From Mycolicibacterium sp. (lineage in GTDB: Bacteria; Actinomycetota; Actinomycetes; Mycobacteriales; Mycobacteriaceae): DNA of 64,000 nucleotides. Under the pieces are notes generated by a model. That model was not told where the DNA came from. It saw nothing but the letters and a program-made list of their open reading frames with translations, and did no database searches. Shown here in pieces: positions 1-8,905 of this stretch (within the stretch, counting starts at the first letter, position 1; the number at the start of each line of letters is the position of its first letter). A program made the translations under genes and the position numbers. The stretch spans positions 558,001 through 622,000 of the forward strand of contig JACJWN010000003.1 in the NCBI GenBank assembly GCA_020637165.1, read 5' to 3'.

Positions 1-561
1 GCGCAGGGCGTTCGACGTTCCGGCCTCCGGGTCGTTGGCGAGCACCTTGTCACACGCCTCCTCCGCCTGCTTGGCCGCAAAGCCGAGCCCGACAAGGGCT
101 TCGACCACCGGGCCGCGGATGGCACCGGCACCCGCAACCGCCGCTCCCCCACCTCCCGGTGCGGCCGGGATCTTGTCCCGCAGTTCCAGAACCATCCGCT
201 CGGCACCGCGCTTGCCGATCCCCGGCACCCTGGTCAGCGCAGTCACATCACCTTCGGCCAGCGCACGGCACAGCGCCGCGGCGTCGTACACCGCCAGCGT
301 CGCCAGGGCGATCTTGGGCCCGACACCGGACACCCCGAGCAGGGTGAGGAAAAGGTCGCGGGCCTCGGTGTCGGCGAAACCGTAGAGGGTCTGGGAATCC
401 TCGCGGACGATCATCGCGGTGATCAGCCGGGTCTGCGCCCCCCGCTTCAGCGTGGCCAGTGTCGAAGGGGTGGCCATCACCCTGTATCCCACCCCGGCCG
501 CCTCGATGACGGCATGGTCCAGGGCGATGTCGATCACCTCACCGCGTACCGAGGCGATCAC
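1..561 (-). CDS. ruvA: Holliday junction branch-migration protein RuvA (3' end cut by window)
   Basis: RuvA binds four-way DNA junctions and loads the RuvB motor for branch migration in recombinational repair. The visible 187 residues start at a GTG (MIASVRGEV) and contain the N-terminal OB-fold, the helix-hairpin-helix runs [14 protein letters not shown] and [13 protein letters not shown], and the start of the C-terminal RuvB-binding domain. The family is usually about 195-200 residues, so only a few C-terminal residues lie outside the window. The start codon overlaps the ruvC stop by 4 nt (GTGA, 558-561), indicating a translationally coupled ruvC-ruvA operon as in other mycobacteria. Confidence 0.95.
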   Translation of the reverse strand, partial: MIASVRGEVIDIALDHAVIEAAGVGYRVMATPSTLATLKRGAQTRLITAMIVREDSQTLYGFADTEARDLFLTLLGVSGVGPKIALATLAVYDAAALCRALAEGDVTALTRVPGIGKRGAERMVLELRDKIPAAPGGGGAAVAGAGAIRGPVVEALVGLGFAAKQAEEACDKVLANDPEAGTSNALR

Positions 562-1112
562 CGCAGGGCCTTCAGCCGTGCCTGGTAGCGCTTGCGCTGC
601 TCGGCGGCGGCGGCCTCCGCCTTGGCCATGCGGGCGATCATCGGAGCGCGCCAACAATGACAGATCGCCAGCGCGAGCGCGTCCGCGGCATCAGCGGGTG
701 TCGGTTTCTGTTGCAGCTCAAGAATTTTCGTGACCATCGCCGTCACCTGAGCCTTGTCGGCGCGGCCGTTGCCGGTGACGGCGGCCTTGACTTCGCTGGG
801 CGTGTGGAAATAGACGTCGATATCCCGGCGGGCGGCGGCCAATGCGATGACCCCGCCGGCCTGCGCGGTTCCCATCGCGGTGTTGGCATTGGCATTGGCG
901 AACACCCGTTCAATGGCGATGACGTCGGGAAGATGAGTGTCCATCCAGTGCTCGACCGCCTCGCTGATGGCCAGCAGCCTCTGCGCCAGCGGCTCGCCGG
1001 ACGGGGTGCGCACGACGTCGACGTCAAGCGCGATGACCTGACGGCCCGTCCGACTCTCGATCACCGACAGGCCGCACCGGGTCAGCCCCGGGTCCACACC
1101 CATCACCCGCAC
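558..1112 (-). CDS. ruvC: Crossover junction endodeoxyribonuclease RuvC
   Basis: RuvC resolves Holliday junctions by paired nicking. With the GTG start at 1112 the protein begins [14 protein letters not shown], putting the first catalytic Asp at residue 7 as in E. coli RuvC; IAIERVF and [13 protein letters not shown] carry the remaining acidic residues. This start is preferred over a TTG 21 nt upstream because GAGAGG lies about 8 nt before the GTG and because mycobacterial RuvC proteins begin with this motif. It is the first gene of the ruvC-ruvA operon, sharing GTGA with ruvA. Confidence 0.95.
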   Translation of the reverse strand: MRVMGVDPGLTRCGLSVIESRTGRQVIALDVDVVRTPSGEPLAQRLLAISEAVEHWMDTHLPDVIAIERVFANANANTAMGTAQAGGVIALAAARRDIDVYFHTPSEVKAAVTGNGRADKAQVTAMVTKILELQQKPTPADAADALALAICHCWRAPMIARMAKAEAAAAEQRKRYQARLKALR

Positions 1113-1276
1113 GCAAACGCCTCTCGTCGCCAAGCTACGAACAATTGTTCGATAGCCTACCGCCCGAGGGTGTCACTCGGCGTCAACCCGCGAGCGCGCG
1201 TGTCGGTAGGCCGACACGCCGCGATGGCATTCCGTGCACGCACGCTCGGCACGACGTCGCGTGCCGCTGGCGGGCG

Positions 1277-2032
1277 TCAGTCCTCGTCGAGTTGGGCCGC
1301 GACGTCGTCCGGGATGTCGATATTGGTGTAGACGTCCTGCACGTCGTCGCTGTCCTCGAGTGCGTCGACGAGCCTGAGCACCTTGCGGGCGGCGTCGATG
1401 TCGACCGGCACCGTCACCGACGGCTGGAAACTGGCCTCGGCGGAGTCGTAGTCGATGCCGGCGTCCTGCAGGGCGCTGCGCACCGCCACCAGGTCGGTCG
1501 GTTCGCAGACGACCTCGAAGCTGTCGCCGAGGTCGTTGACCTCCTCCGCGCCGGCCTCCAGCACGGCCAGCAGCACATCATCCTCGGACAACCCGTTCTT
1601 CTCCAGCGTCACCACGCCCTTGCGGGAGAACAGGTAGGCCACCGAACCGGGGTCGGCCATGTTGCCGCCGTTGCGGGTCATCGCGACCCGCACCTCTCCC
1701 GCGGCGCGATTGCGGTTGTCGGTCAGACACTCGATGAGCACCGCGACACCGTTGGGGCCATAGCCCTCGTAGGTGATGTTCTGCCAGTCCGCGCCGCCGG
1801 CCTCCTCGCCGGCGCCGCGCTTGCGGGCCCGCTCGATGTTGTCATTGGGCACCGAGGACTTCTTGGCCTTCTGGATGGCGTCGTAGAGGGTGGGGTTGCC
1901 GCCCGGGTCACCGCCGCCCACACGGGCCGCGACCTCGATGTTCTTGATCAGCTTGGCGAACATCTTGCCGCGCTTGGCGTCGATGACGGCCTTCTTGTGC
2001 TTGGTGGTAGCCCACTTGGAATGGCCGCTCAT
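1277..2032 (-). CDS. yebC: YebC/PmpR-family protein
   Basis: A 251-residue member of the YebC/TACO1 family. Members have been described as transcriptional regulators and, more recently, as factors easing translation of difficult (for example polyproline) stretches; the sequence does not decide between these. It starts [16 protein letters not shown], the signature N-terminus, followed by [15 protein letters not shown] and an acidic C-terminus. The ATG at 2032 has GGGAG immediately upstream and is preferred over an upstream in-frame start. It lies between pdxT and ruvC, as Rv2603c does in M. tuberculosis, which fits vertical inheritance. Confidence 0.93.
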   Translation of the reverse strand: MSGHSKWATTKHKKAVIDAKRGKMFAKLIKNIEVAARVGGGDPGGNPTLYDAIQKAKKSSVPNDNIERARKRGAGEEAGGADWQNITYEGYGPNGVAVLIECLTDNRNRAAGEVRVAMTRNGGNMADPGSVAYLFSRKGVVTLEKNGLSEDDVLLAVLEAGAEEVNDLGDSFEVVCEPTDLVAVRSALQDAGIDYDSAEASFQPSVTVPVDIDAARKVLRLVDALEDSDDVQDVYTNIDIPDDVAAQLDED

Positions 2033-2166
2033 ATCTCCCACATCCTCATACCGGTCGGTGCGCCGATGAGTCTACTGCGGCTCCCACCGGGCCCTGGCCG
2101 AGCTGCCCCCTCTGCGTGAGTGAGCAACCACGCAGGCGAAGTGCGAGTCGCCTGCTGCGAGGTTCC

Positions 2167-2781
2167 TCACTCAACGCGGAGCGAGTCGGCCCGGCCGGTC
2201 AGAATGTCCACGAAAAGCCGGTGCACCCGGCGGTCGCCGGTGACCTCGGGGTGGAAGGCCGTCGCCAACACCGAACCCTGACGCACCGCGACGATGTGCT
2301 CGCCGGCCCGGGCGAGCACCTGCACGTCCGGCCCGACCCGTTCCACCCAGGGGGCCCGGATGAACACCGCGTGCACCGGGCCGTCGAGGCCGCGGAAGTC
2401 GATGTCGTCCTCGAAGGAGTCCACCTGTCGGCCGAAGGCGTTGCGGCGCACCGTCATGTCGATCGCGCCGAGCGCAGCTGCCTGCCGCCCCGGCGCCCCC
2501 GCGTCGAGGATCTCGTCGGCCAGCAGGATCATCCCGGCGCAGGAACCGTAGGCCGGCATTCCGGCGACCAGCCGCTGCCGCAGCGGCTCGAGCAGGCCGA
2601 ACTCACGCAGCAGCAGGCTCATGGTGGTGGACTCACCGCCGGGGATGACCAACGCATCGACGGCATCGAGTTCGGCCCTCCGGCGCACCGTGCAGGCCGC
2701 CGCACCGGCTTCGCGCAGCGCGGCGAGATGCTCGCGGGTGTCGCCCTGCAGGGCGAGCACGCCGACGCTAGGGACGCTCAC
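2167..2781 (-). CDS. pdxT: PLP synthase glutaminase subunit PdxT
   Basis: The class I glutamine amidotransferase of the deoxyxylulose-5-phosphate-independent PLP pathway. It hydrolyses glutamine and channels ammonia to PdxS. The 204-residue protein shows the oxyanion segment PGGEST (47-52), nucleophile Cys81 in YGSCAGM, and the His177/Glu179 pair in FHPEV, so the triad is complete. Its start overlaps the stop of the upstream thioesterase gene (2778-2781). The thioesterase separates it from its partner pdxS, as in other mycobacteria. Confidence 0.96.
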   Translation of the reverse strand: MSVPSVGVLALQGDTREHLAALREAGAAACTVRRRAELDAVDALVIPGGESTTMSLLLREFGLLEPLRQRLVAGMPAYGSCAGMILLADEILDAGAPGRQAAALGAIDMTVRRNAFGRQVDSFEDDIDFRGLDGPVHAVFIRAPWVERVGPDVQVLARAGEHIVAVRQGSVLATAFHPEVTGDRRVHRLFVDILTGRADSLRVE

Positions 2782-3605
2782 CCGGCACCCGGGCCGTACC
2801 CCCGCTTGTAGCGGGTCAGCCCCTCCTGGACGACGGCGGCGACCAGGTCCCCGGACTGGTTGAAGATCTGGCCCTGGGTCAGTGCGCGGCCACCGTTGGC
2901 CGAGGGCGAGAACTGGTCATAGAGCAGCCACTCGTCGGCGCGGAAGGGCCGCATGAACCACATCGCGTGGTCCAGCGAGGCGACCATCAGGTGCGGACGG
3001 TCCTCCTGGTGGGTGACCTGGGCGGAACCGAGCAGGGTCAGATCGCTCATGTACGCCAGCGCGCAGATGTGCAGCAACGGATCGTCGGGCAACCGGTCCC
3101 GGTGTTTGAACCACACCTGCTGCTGGGACACCTTGCCCGGCAGGGCCGTGATGCGGTCGCGGGGCACCCGGCGGATGTCCCACTCGGCGAATTGCGCGAT
3201 ACCGTTTTCGGCGTCCGGGTCAAGGTTGTCCGGTGGCACCACCACGGGCATGGCGTCCTGATGCTCGATACCGGACTGCTCGGTCTGGAATGAGGCGCCC
3301 ATCGAGAAGATCACCTCGCCGTTCTGGACGGCATCGACCCGCCGGGTGCAGAAGGACCCCCCGTCGCGGGGCCTGTTGACCAGGTAGACGGCCGGTTCGG
3401 TGGCGTCACCGGGCCGCAGGAAGTAGCCGTGCAGCGAGTGCACCCGGTAGCGGGGATCGACGGTCCGGACCGCCGAGACCAGGGCCTGACCGGCGATATG
3501 GCCGCCGAATGTCCGTGACAGGTAACCGGACTCGGGATGGTAAACGCCGCCGCGGTAGATGTTGACCTCGAGCTTCTCCAGATCGAGGATCTCTTCGATC
3601 GCCAT
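2778..3605 (-). CDS. tesB2: Acyl-CoA thioesterase II (TesB type)
   Basis: Hydrolyses acyl-CoA to free fatty acid and CoA in the cytoplasm. The 275-residue double-hotdog protein has an N-terminal half with [10 protein letters not shown] and [11 protein letters not shown], and a C-terminal half with [12 protein letters not shown] (catalytic Asp region), [20 protein letters not shown] and the Gln/Thr-bearing [10 protein letters not shown] region typical of TesB. It lies between pdxS (12 nt upstream) and pdxT (4-nt overlap), so it is probably co-transcribed with PLP synthase. No functional link to PLP is evident; the order matches Rv2604c-Rv2606c. Confidence 0.92.
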   Translation of the reverse strand: MAIEEILDLEKLEVNIYRGGVYHPESGYLSRTFGGHIAGQALVSAVRTVDPRYRVHSLHGYFLRPGDATEPAVYLVNRPRDGGSFCTRRVDAVQNGEVIFSMGASFQTEQSGIEHQDAMPVVVPPDNLDPDAENGIAQFAEWDIRRVPRDRITALPGKVSQQQVWFKHRDRLPDDPLLHICALAYMSDLTLLGSAQVTHQEDRPHLMVASLDHAMWFMRPFRADEWLLYDQFSPSANGGRALTQGQIFNQSGDLVAAVVQEGLTRYKRGYGPGAG

Positions 3606-3617
3606 CTACGGGTGTCG

Positions 3618-4538
3618 CTACCAGCCGCGCTGGGCCAGCCGGTGGGGTTGGGGGATGTCGTCGACGTTGATGCCGACCATGGGCTCGCCCAGACCGCGCG
3701 ACACCTTGGCCAGCACGTCGGGGTCGTCGTAGAACGTGGTGGCCTTGACGATCGCCGCCGCCCGCTGCTCGGGGTCACCTGACTTGAAGATCCCGGAGCC
3801 GACGAACACCCCCTCGGCGCCGAGTTGCATCATCATCGCCGCATCCGCGGGAGTGGCGATGCCGCCGGCGGTGAACAGCGTGACCGGCAGCTTTCCGGCG
3901 CGGGCCACCTCGACGACCAACTCGTAAGGCGCCTGCAGCTCCTTGGCCGCAACGTACAACTCGTCCTCGGCCAGTGCGGTCAGACGACGGATCTCCCCGC
4001 CGATGGAACGCATGTGGGTGGTGGCGTTGGACACGTCTCCGGTGCCGGCTTCGCCCTTGGACCGGATCATCGCCGCGCCCTCGGTGATCCGCCTCAGCGC
4101 CTCGCCGAGATTGGTCGCACCGCACACGAACGGGACGGTGAACCGCCACTTGTCGATGTGATGGGTGTAGTCGGCCGGGGTGAGCACCTCGGACTCGTCG
4201 ATGTAGTCCACACCGAGGCTCTGCAGGATCTGCGCCTCGACGAAATGGCCGATCCTTACCTTGGCCATCACCGGGATGCTGACCGCGGCGATGATGCCCT
4301 CGATCAGGTCCGGGTCGCTCATCCGGGCCACGCCGCCCTGGGCGCGGATATCGGCGGGAACGCGCTCGAGTGCCATCACCGCGACCGCGCCGGCGCCCTC
4401 GGCGATGCGCGCCTGCTCGGGGGTGACGACGTCCATGATCACGCCACCCTTGAGCATCTCGGCCATGCCTCGTTTGACCCGCGCCGTCCCGGTCTGGGCA
4501 TGGTTGGCTGAGCCGTTGACTCCCGCTGCGGTTTCCAC
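3618..4538 (-). CDS. pdxS: PLP synthase subunit PdxS
   Basis: The (beta/alpha)8-barrel synthase that makes pyridoxal 5'-phosphate from ribose 5-phosphate, glyceraldehyde 3-phosphate and ammonia supplied by PdxT. The 306-residue protein carries the Schiff-base lysine segments MAKVRIGH and [10 protein letters not shown] and the phosphate-binding [13 protein letters not shown] and [12 protein letters not shown] loops. A GTG start at 4538 is preceded by AAGGAG nine nucleotides upstream. It heads the pdxS-tesB2-pdxT set on the minus strand. Confidence 0.97.
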   Translation of the reverse strand: METAAGVNGSANHAQTGTARVKRGMAEMLKGGVIMDVVTPEQARIAEGAGAVAVMALERVPADIRAQGGVARMSDPDLIEGIIAAVSIPVMAKVRIGHFVEAQILQSLGVDYIDESEVLTPADYTHHIDKWRFTVPFVCGATNLGEALRRITEGAAMIRSKGEAGTGDVSNATTHMRSIGGEIRRLTALAEDELYVAAKELQAPYELVVEVARAGKLPVTLFTAGGIATPADAAMMMQLGAEGVFVGSGIFKSGDPEQRAAAIVKATTFYDDPDVLAKVSRGLGEPMVGINVDDIPQPHRLAQRGW

Positions 4539-4605
4539 TTGTGCGCTCCTTCACGTCGTGCCGGTCCAGTTTAGAGTGCCTTCGCGGCCGAGATGTATCG
4601 GCTGC

Positions 4606-5112
4606 TCAGCGGATGGTCCGGGGCTCGGATGGCGGGCTCGCGGCGCCGCCTGCCAGCCGATCCGCCTCGCCGATCAGCGCGCTGAGTTGGCGGGGGTAGA
4701 CCCGCTGCCCGCGCGCCACCAGCTCGTCGATGTCGGCGGCGTCGCACCAGCGGTGGCCGTGAATGTAGCCCAGTTCCAGCTGCGTGCGCCCCGCCGTCGA
4801 CGGCTCGAAACGACGAGTGCGATGGACGAAGTAGAACTCGTCGCTGTTCATCACCATTCCGTTGAAGCGAATCACCGACTCCCTACGCCACACCGGCCCG
4901 ATCATCCGTTCCGCGGCCACGTGTAGCCCGGTCTCCTCGGCCAGTTCGCGCGCGGCGGTGCGCGCCAGCGACTCCCCCGGCCGAGCCTCGCCGCCGACGG
5001 TGAACCACCACCGTGGTGCGCTGCCATCGGCTATCGCCGGGTCCGAACCGCAGAACAGCAGCACCGCGCCGGCGTCGTCGAGCAGAATCACCCTCGCCGA
5101 CACCCGACTCAT
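4606..5112 (-). CDS. Nudix hydrolase
   Basis: A 168-residue Nudix-fold pyrophosphohydrolase, substrate unknown. The Nudix box is intact: GEARPGESLARTAARELAEETGL contains the G-x5-E-x7-REUxEExGU pattern that binds the catalytic divalent metal. The upstream RWWFTVGG strand and downstream YIHGHRW are usual for the fold. The ATG at 5112 overlaps the stop of the preceding membrane-protein gene (ATGA, 5109-5112). In M. tuberculosis the corresponding locus (Rv2609c, from memory) is a single longer membrane protein with a mutT signature; here the two parts are separate reading frames. Confidence 0.88.
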   Translation of the reverse strand: MSRVSARVILLDDAGAVLLFCGSDPAIADGSAPRWWFTVGGEARPGESLARTAARELAEETGLHVAAERMIGPVWRRESVIRFNGMVMNSDEFYFVHRTRRFEPSTAGRTQLELGYIHGHRWCDAADIDELVARGQRVYPRQLSALIGEADRLAGGAASPPSEPRTIR

Positions 5113-5615
5113 CGCTGAGCCGGCTCCGCGATCTCGAAATACGTTGGTAGCGGGGCTCTTCCCCCGAGTTTGAGCCAGCGCACCGGACGGCGCTCGCGCA
5201 GTGCCAGCGTGTCGCGCACGGCGTCGTTGTGGAAACGCCGGGCCAGCAGCACCCGCGACTCCGCGTCGGCCAGTTCGGCCACCAGCGCCGGCGGCACCGC
5301 CGACGGGTCCACCAGGCTCAGTTCCGCGGACAGTTCGTTCTCGCAAACCTCGCGCGCCGCCCGAGGGGCCCGTTCGGCGGCGTCGGCCATCGCGGTCAAC
5401 CGTCTGGCCTCGGGCCCGTCGCCGTAGGCGTCGGCGGCGATCGCCCGCGCCACCACCGCACGCCGGGCCAGGGCGGCATCGAGCGCCTGCCAGGACAGGT
5501 CGCAACGCACGTGCAGCCGGTCCAACCGGTTGGCCGTCTGAAACGACCAGACCACGGTCCCGAGCACGGCGACCGCCAGCAGGACGACCAGGGTCCACAT
5601 CAGAACCGCAGCCAT
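5109..5615 (-). CDS. Membrane-anchored coiled-coil-like protein in the PIM operon
   Basis: A 168-residue protein of unknown function. Residues 5-25 form one hydrophobic segment (MWTLVVLLAVAVLGTVVW), followed by an Ala/Arg/Glu-rich, mostly helical cytoplasmic region resembling a LemA-type helical stalk, although I cannot assign it to that family. The start codon shares one nucleotide with the pimA stop (TGATG) and its stop overlaps the Nudix start, so it is translated as part of the pimA operon. It probably anchors or scaffolds at the inner membrane, which is inference from the topology only. Confidence 0.75.
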   Translation of the reverse strand: MAAVLMWTLVVLLAVAVLGTVVWSFQTANRLDRLHVRCDLSWQALDAALARRAVVARAIAADAYGDGPEARRLTAMADAAERAPRAAREVCENELSAELSLVDPSAVPPALVAELADAESRVLLARRFHNDAVRDTLALRERRPVRWLKLGGRAPLPTYFEIAEPAQR

Positions 5616-6739
5616 CAGCCGGCCACCTGAACCCTGGCCCCGGCCACCGCGACCGTTTCGTAGACCCTCATGATCTGGTCGGCGACCACCGACCAGTCAT
5701 ACCGGCCCACCGCAGCGGTCGCCGCCCGAACGTAGCCTGCGCGAAGTTCGGCGTCGCCGAGCACCGCGATCAGTGCCTCGGCCAGCGCGGCGGAATCCCC
5801 CACCGGCACCAGCCGCCCGGCCGTGCCGTCGGCCAGCACCCGACGAAAGGCGTCGAGGTTGCTGGCCACTACCGGGGTGCCGGCCGCCATGGCCTCGACC
5901 AGCACGATCCCGAAGCTCTCCCCGCCGGTGTTGGGCGCGCAGTAGACATCCGCGCTGCGCAGCGCCGAAGCCTTCTCGGCATCGCAGACCTGACCGAGGA
6001 ACCTCAGGTGCCCGGCGTGATCCCCGGCCTCCGCGCGCAGTTCGTCTTCCTCGCCGCGGCCCACGATCAGGATCTCGATATCGGGAAAGCGCGCCACCAG
6101 GGCCGGCAGCGCGCCGAGCAGAACCGCCATTCCCTTGCGCGGCTCGTCGTACCGCCCGAGGAACAGGACGGTCCGGCCCGGTCGGGGGTAGCCCGGCAGC
6201 GGCGGGGCCGATGCGAAGGACCCGACGTCGACACCGTTGGGAATCTCGACGGCGTCGGATCCCAGCGCCTCCATCTGCCAGCGCCGGGCCAGGTCGGAGA
6301 CCGCTATCCGGCCGACGATCTTCTCGTGCCAGGGCCGCAGGATGCCCTGGAAGACCCCCAGCACGAAGGACTTCGTGGTGGAGGTGTGGAACGTGGCGAC
6401 GATCGGTCCCTCGGCGATCATCAGCGCCAGCATCGACAGGCTGGGCGCGTTGGGCTCATGAAGGTGCAGGACGTCGAAGTCGCCCTCGGACAACCATCTC
6501 TTGACCCGGCGGTGGGTGGCCGGGCCGAACCGCAGGCGGGCCACCGAGCCGTTGTACGGAATGGGCACGGCCTTGCCGCCGGAGACCACGTAGTCGGGAA
6601 GCTCGACATGCGGCGAGGCCGGGGCCAGCACGCTGACGTCATGCCCGCGCTCGCGCATCACCTCGGCCAGTTGCAGCACATGGGCCTGCACACCGCCGGG
6701 CACGTCGAAGGAATACGGGCACACCATCCCGATGCGCAT
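5615..6739 (-). CDS. pimA: Phosphatidyl-myo-inositol mannosyltransferase PimA
   Basis: A GT4-family GDP-mannose-dependent transferase that adds the first mannose (2-position) to phosphatidylinositol on the cytoplasmic face of the membrane, initiating PIM/LM/LAM synthesis. The 374-residue protein has the N-terminal MRIGMVCPYSFDVPGGVQ loop, the middle FLGRYDEPRKG linker, and the GESFGIVLVEAMAAGTPV nucleotide-sugar site with the EX7E motif. The ATG at 6739 shares one nucleotide with the stop of the upstream acyltransferase, so thrS-HIT-pgsA-patA-pimA form one overlapping operon that supplies and modifies phosphatidylinositol. Confidence 0.97.
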   Translation of the reverse strand: MRIGMVCPYSFDVPGGVQAHVLQLAEVMRERGHDVSVLAPASPHVELPDYVVSGGKAVPIPYNGSVARLRFGPATHRRVKRWLSEGDFDVLHLHEPNAPSLSMLALMIAEGPIVATFHTSTTKSFVLGVFQGILRPWHEKIVGRIAVSDLARRWQMEALGSDAVEIPNGVDVGSFASAPPLPGYPRPGRTVLFLGRYDEPRKGMAVLLGALPALVARFPDIEILIVGRGEEDELRAEAGDHAGHLRFLGQVCDAEKASALRSADVYCAPNTGGESFGIVLVEAMAAGTPVVASNLDAFRRVLADGTAGRLVPVGDSAALAEALIAVLGDAELRAGYVRAATAAVGRYDWSVVADQIMRVYETVAVAGARVQVAG

Positions 6740-7650
6740 CAGGCTTCCTCGAGGTAGGCGCGACGCTTCGCGGAGAGGTCGGCCAGCCACAGCGGCTGGA
6801 GCATGTGCCAGTCCTGCGGGTGGGCGGCGATGTTGACCGCGAACCGATCGGCCAGCGCCTGGGTGATGGTTCCGACGTCGCCGGAACTGGTGTCCAGGGC
6901 GTCCTCGACGCGGACCACGCAGTCGTCGCCGTCGTAGTAGACGTGCGCCGGGTGCAGCGGCGCGCCGGTCTCGATGGCCAGCTTCGCCGGGCCGGCGGGA
7001 AGCCGCGTCGGTTCGCCGAAGAAGTCCACCGGAACTCCGGAGCGGGTGAGGTCCCGGTCGGACATGAGACACACGAACCGGTTGGCCCGCAACCGTTCGG
7101 CGAGCACCTCCATCGGCGGGCGCTGCCCGCCGGTCAGCGGGAGCACCTCGAACCCCAGGCTCTCGCGGTATTCGATGAAGCGGTCGTACAACGACTCCGG
7201 CTTGAGCCGCTCGGCGACGGTGGTGAAGGTCCCGTACGTCTGGGCCAGCCAGACCCCGGCCATGTCCCAGTTACCGCTGTGCGGGAGCGCCATCACCGCC
7301 CCCCGCCCCGCGCCGTGGGCCCTGGCGAAGTGCTCGGCGCCGACGAACACCGCGTCGAGTCGCGCGGCGAGTGCGGCGTGGTCCATCGACGGCAGCCGGA
7401 AGGCCTCCTTCCAGTACCGCGCGTAGGAAGCCAGCGCCGCCCGCATCAGCGTGTCAGGTACCTCGGCGGGCGTCTGTCCGGTTGCCCGGGCGAGGTTCTT
7501 GCGCAGCTGCTCCGGCCCGCCCCCGCGCGCCGCGTACCGTGCCCCGGCGCCGGCGATGCCGCGCGCCATGAATTCCGGCATCCCGCGCACCACCTGCCAG
7601 CCGGCGGCGTATCCCCAGTCGGTGAGGTTCTCGGTGAACGGCAGCCTCAC
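6739..7650 (-). CDS. patA: PIM acyltransferase PatA (lauroyltransferase-like HtrB/MsbB family)
   Basis: The 303-residue protein belongs to the bacterial lipid A acyltransferase-like family. In mycobacteria the member at this position palmitoylates the 6-position of the mannose added by PimA. The HX4D motif is present as HSGNWD, with FVCLMSDRD and a late TITQALADRF helix that are typical of the family. The GTG start at 7650 overlaps the pgsA stop by 4 nt (GTGA); the longer reading frame upstream is ignored. The product is membrane-associated through its amphipathic N-terminus. Confidence 0.93.
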   Translation of the reverse strand: MRLPFTENLTDWGYAAGWQVVRGMPEFMARGIAGAGARYAARGGGPEQLRKNLARATGQTPAEVPDTLMRAALASYARYWKEAFRLPSMDHAALAARLDAVFVGAEHFARAHGAGRGAVMALPHSGNWDMAGVWLAQTYGTFTTVAERLKPESLYDRFIEYRESLGFEVLPLTGGQRPPMEVLAERLRANRFVCLMSDRDLTRSGVPVDFFGEPTRLPAGPAKLAIETGAPLHPAHVYYDGDDCVVRVEDALDTSSGDVGTITQALADRFAVNIAAHPQDWHMLQPLWLADLSAKRRAYLEEA

Positions 7651-8327
7651 TGCTCTGCCTTTCCCTCGTCGGGATCGTCCGTGTCGGCACCCGGCGCGGC
7701 CAGTGCGTCCATCGCCCCGGGAGAACTGCGTACCGTGTGGAGGCGCTGCCCGACCGTCACCAGGCTGGCCACCGCCAGGACCCACATCGCGACGTGCAGC
7801 GCGATGGGCACCGGAAAGAACGGCAGATCCGACAGTCCCGCGCCGGCCAGCACGATCACCAGACGTTCGGGGCGCTCGATGAGCCCGCCGCCGCCGTCCA
7901 GACCGCTGGCCTCCGCCCTTGCCTTGATGTAGGAGATGACCTGGGAGGTCACCAGGCAGATCAGGGTGGCCACCATCAGCGAGGAGCTGTGCAGGCCGAA
8001 CGCCGCCCACCAGAGCAGCCCGCAGAACACCGCCCCGTCACTGATCCGGTCGCAGGCGGCGTCGAGCACCGCGCCGAAGCGGGTGCCACCGCCGCGTTCA
8101 CGGGCCATCGCCCCATCCAGCATGTCGGCCAGGACGAAGAGCCAGACCACCAGGGTGCCGGCGAACAGGCGGCCCACCGGGAACAGCGTCAACGCACCCA
8201 GAACCGAGGCGGCGGTCCCGATGATGGTCACCGTGTCGGGGGTCAGCCCGGCGCGCAGGGCGGCACGGGCCAACGGTGCGCTGATCTTGACGTAGGCCGC
8301 CCGGGTCATCAGGTAGAAGTCACTCAC
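7647..8327 (-). CDS. pgsA1: Phosphatidylinositol (phosphate) synthase, CDP-alcohol phosphatidyltransferase
   Basis: An integral-membrane enzyme that condenses CDP-diacylglycerol with inositol 3-phosphate to give the phosphatidylinositol phosphate precursor of PIMs. The complete CDP-alcohol phosphotransferase motif D-x2-DG-x2-AR-x8-G-x3-D-x3-D is visible (DMLDGAMARERGGG followed by GAVLDAACD), among about six hydrophobic helices. A GTG at 8327, overlapping the HIT gene stop (GTGA), is chosen over an upstream in-frame start, giving 226 residues. It feeds the adjacent patA and pimA products. Confidence 0.95.
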   Translation of the reverse strand: MSDFYLMTRAAYVKISAPLARAALRAGLTPDTVTIIGTAASVLGALTLFPVGRLFAGTLVVWLFVLADMLDGAMARERGGGTRFGAVLDAACDRISDGAVFCGLLWWAAFGLHSSSLMVATLICLVTSQVISYIKARAEASGLDGGGGLIERPERLVIVLAGAGLSDLPFFPVPIALHVAMWVLAVASLVTVGQRLHTVRSSPGAMDALAAPGADTDDPDEGKAEQ

Positions 8328-8905
8328 GGCTGGGCGGCCCATTCTCGGGCCAATAACGCCCTGGTATCGCGCAGTAATTGTGGGATGACCTTGGTCTGTC
8401 CGACGACGGTGATGAAGTTGGCGTCACCGGACCAGCGCGGCACCACGTGCATGTGCAGATGATCGGCCAGTGAGCCGCCGGCCGAGCGGCCCAGGTTGAG
8501 TCCGACGTTGAACGCGTCGGGCCGCGAGACCGCCTTGATCACCCGGATCGCCATCTGGGTGAACGCCATCAGTTCAGCGCTCTCCGGCTCGGTCAGGTCC
8601 TCCAGTTCGGAGACCTGCCGGTAGGGCACCACCATGAGGTGGCCGGGGTTGTACGGGTAGAGGTTGAGCACCGCGTACACCAGCTCCCCCCGGGCCACCA
8701 CCAGGCCTTCCTCGTCCGGCAGGGTGGGGATCTCGGTGAAGGGCCGGCTGCTGCGCCCGGTGTCCTCGGATCGAGGGGTCTCGACGATGTAGCTCATCCG
8801 ATGCGGAGTCCACAGCCGTTGCAGCCGGTCGGAATCCCCCACACCTCGGTCGACGAGCGGTTCCGGAGGCTGGTCGGGCGCTGCAGCCGGGCCGTGCTCA
8901 GTCAC
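8324..8905 (-). CDS. HIT-domain protein, diadenosine tetraphosphate phosphorylase-like
   Basis: A 193-residue histidine-triad protein. The nucleotide-binding/catalytic motif is [10 protein letters not shown], preceded by [17 protein letters not shown] and NLGRSAGGS. The M. tuberculosis orthologue at this position (Rv2613c) has been reported as an Ap4A phosphorylase; I infer the same role here, namely removal of dinucleoside polyphosphates that aminoacyl-tRNA synthetases can make. The GTG start lies 8 nt inside the end of thrS, so translation is coupled to threonyl-tRNA synthetase. Confidence 0.9.
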   Translation of the reverse strand: MTEHGPAAAPDQPPEPLVDRGVGDSDRLQRLWTPHRMSYIVETPRSEDTGRSSRPFTEIPTLPDEEGLVVARGELVYAVLNLYPYNPGHLMVVPYRQVSELEDLTEPESAELMAFTQMAIRVIKAVSRPDAFNVGLNLGRSAGGSLADHLHMHVVPRWSGDANFITVVGQTKVIPQLLRDTRALLAREWAAQP

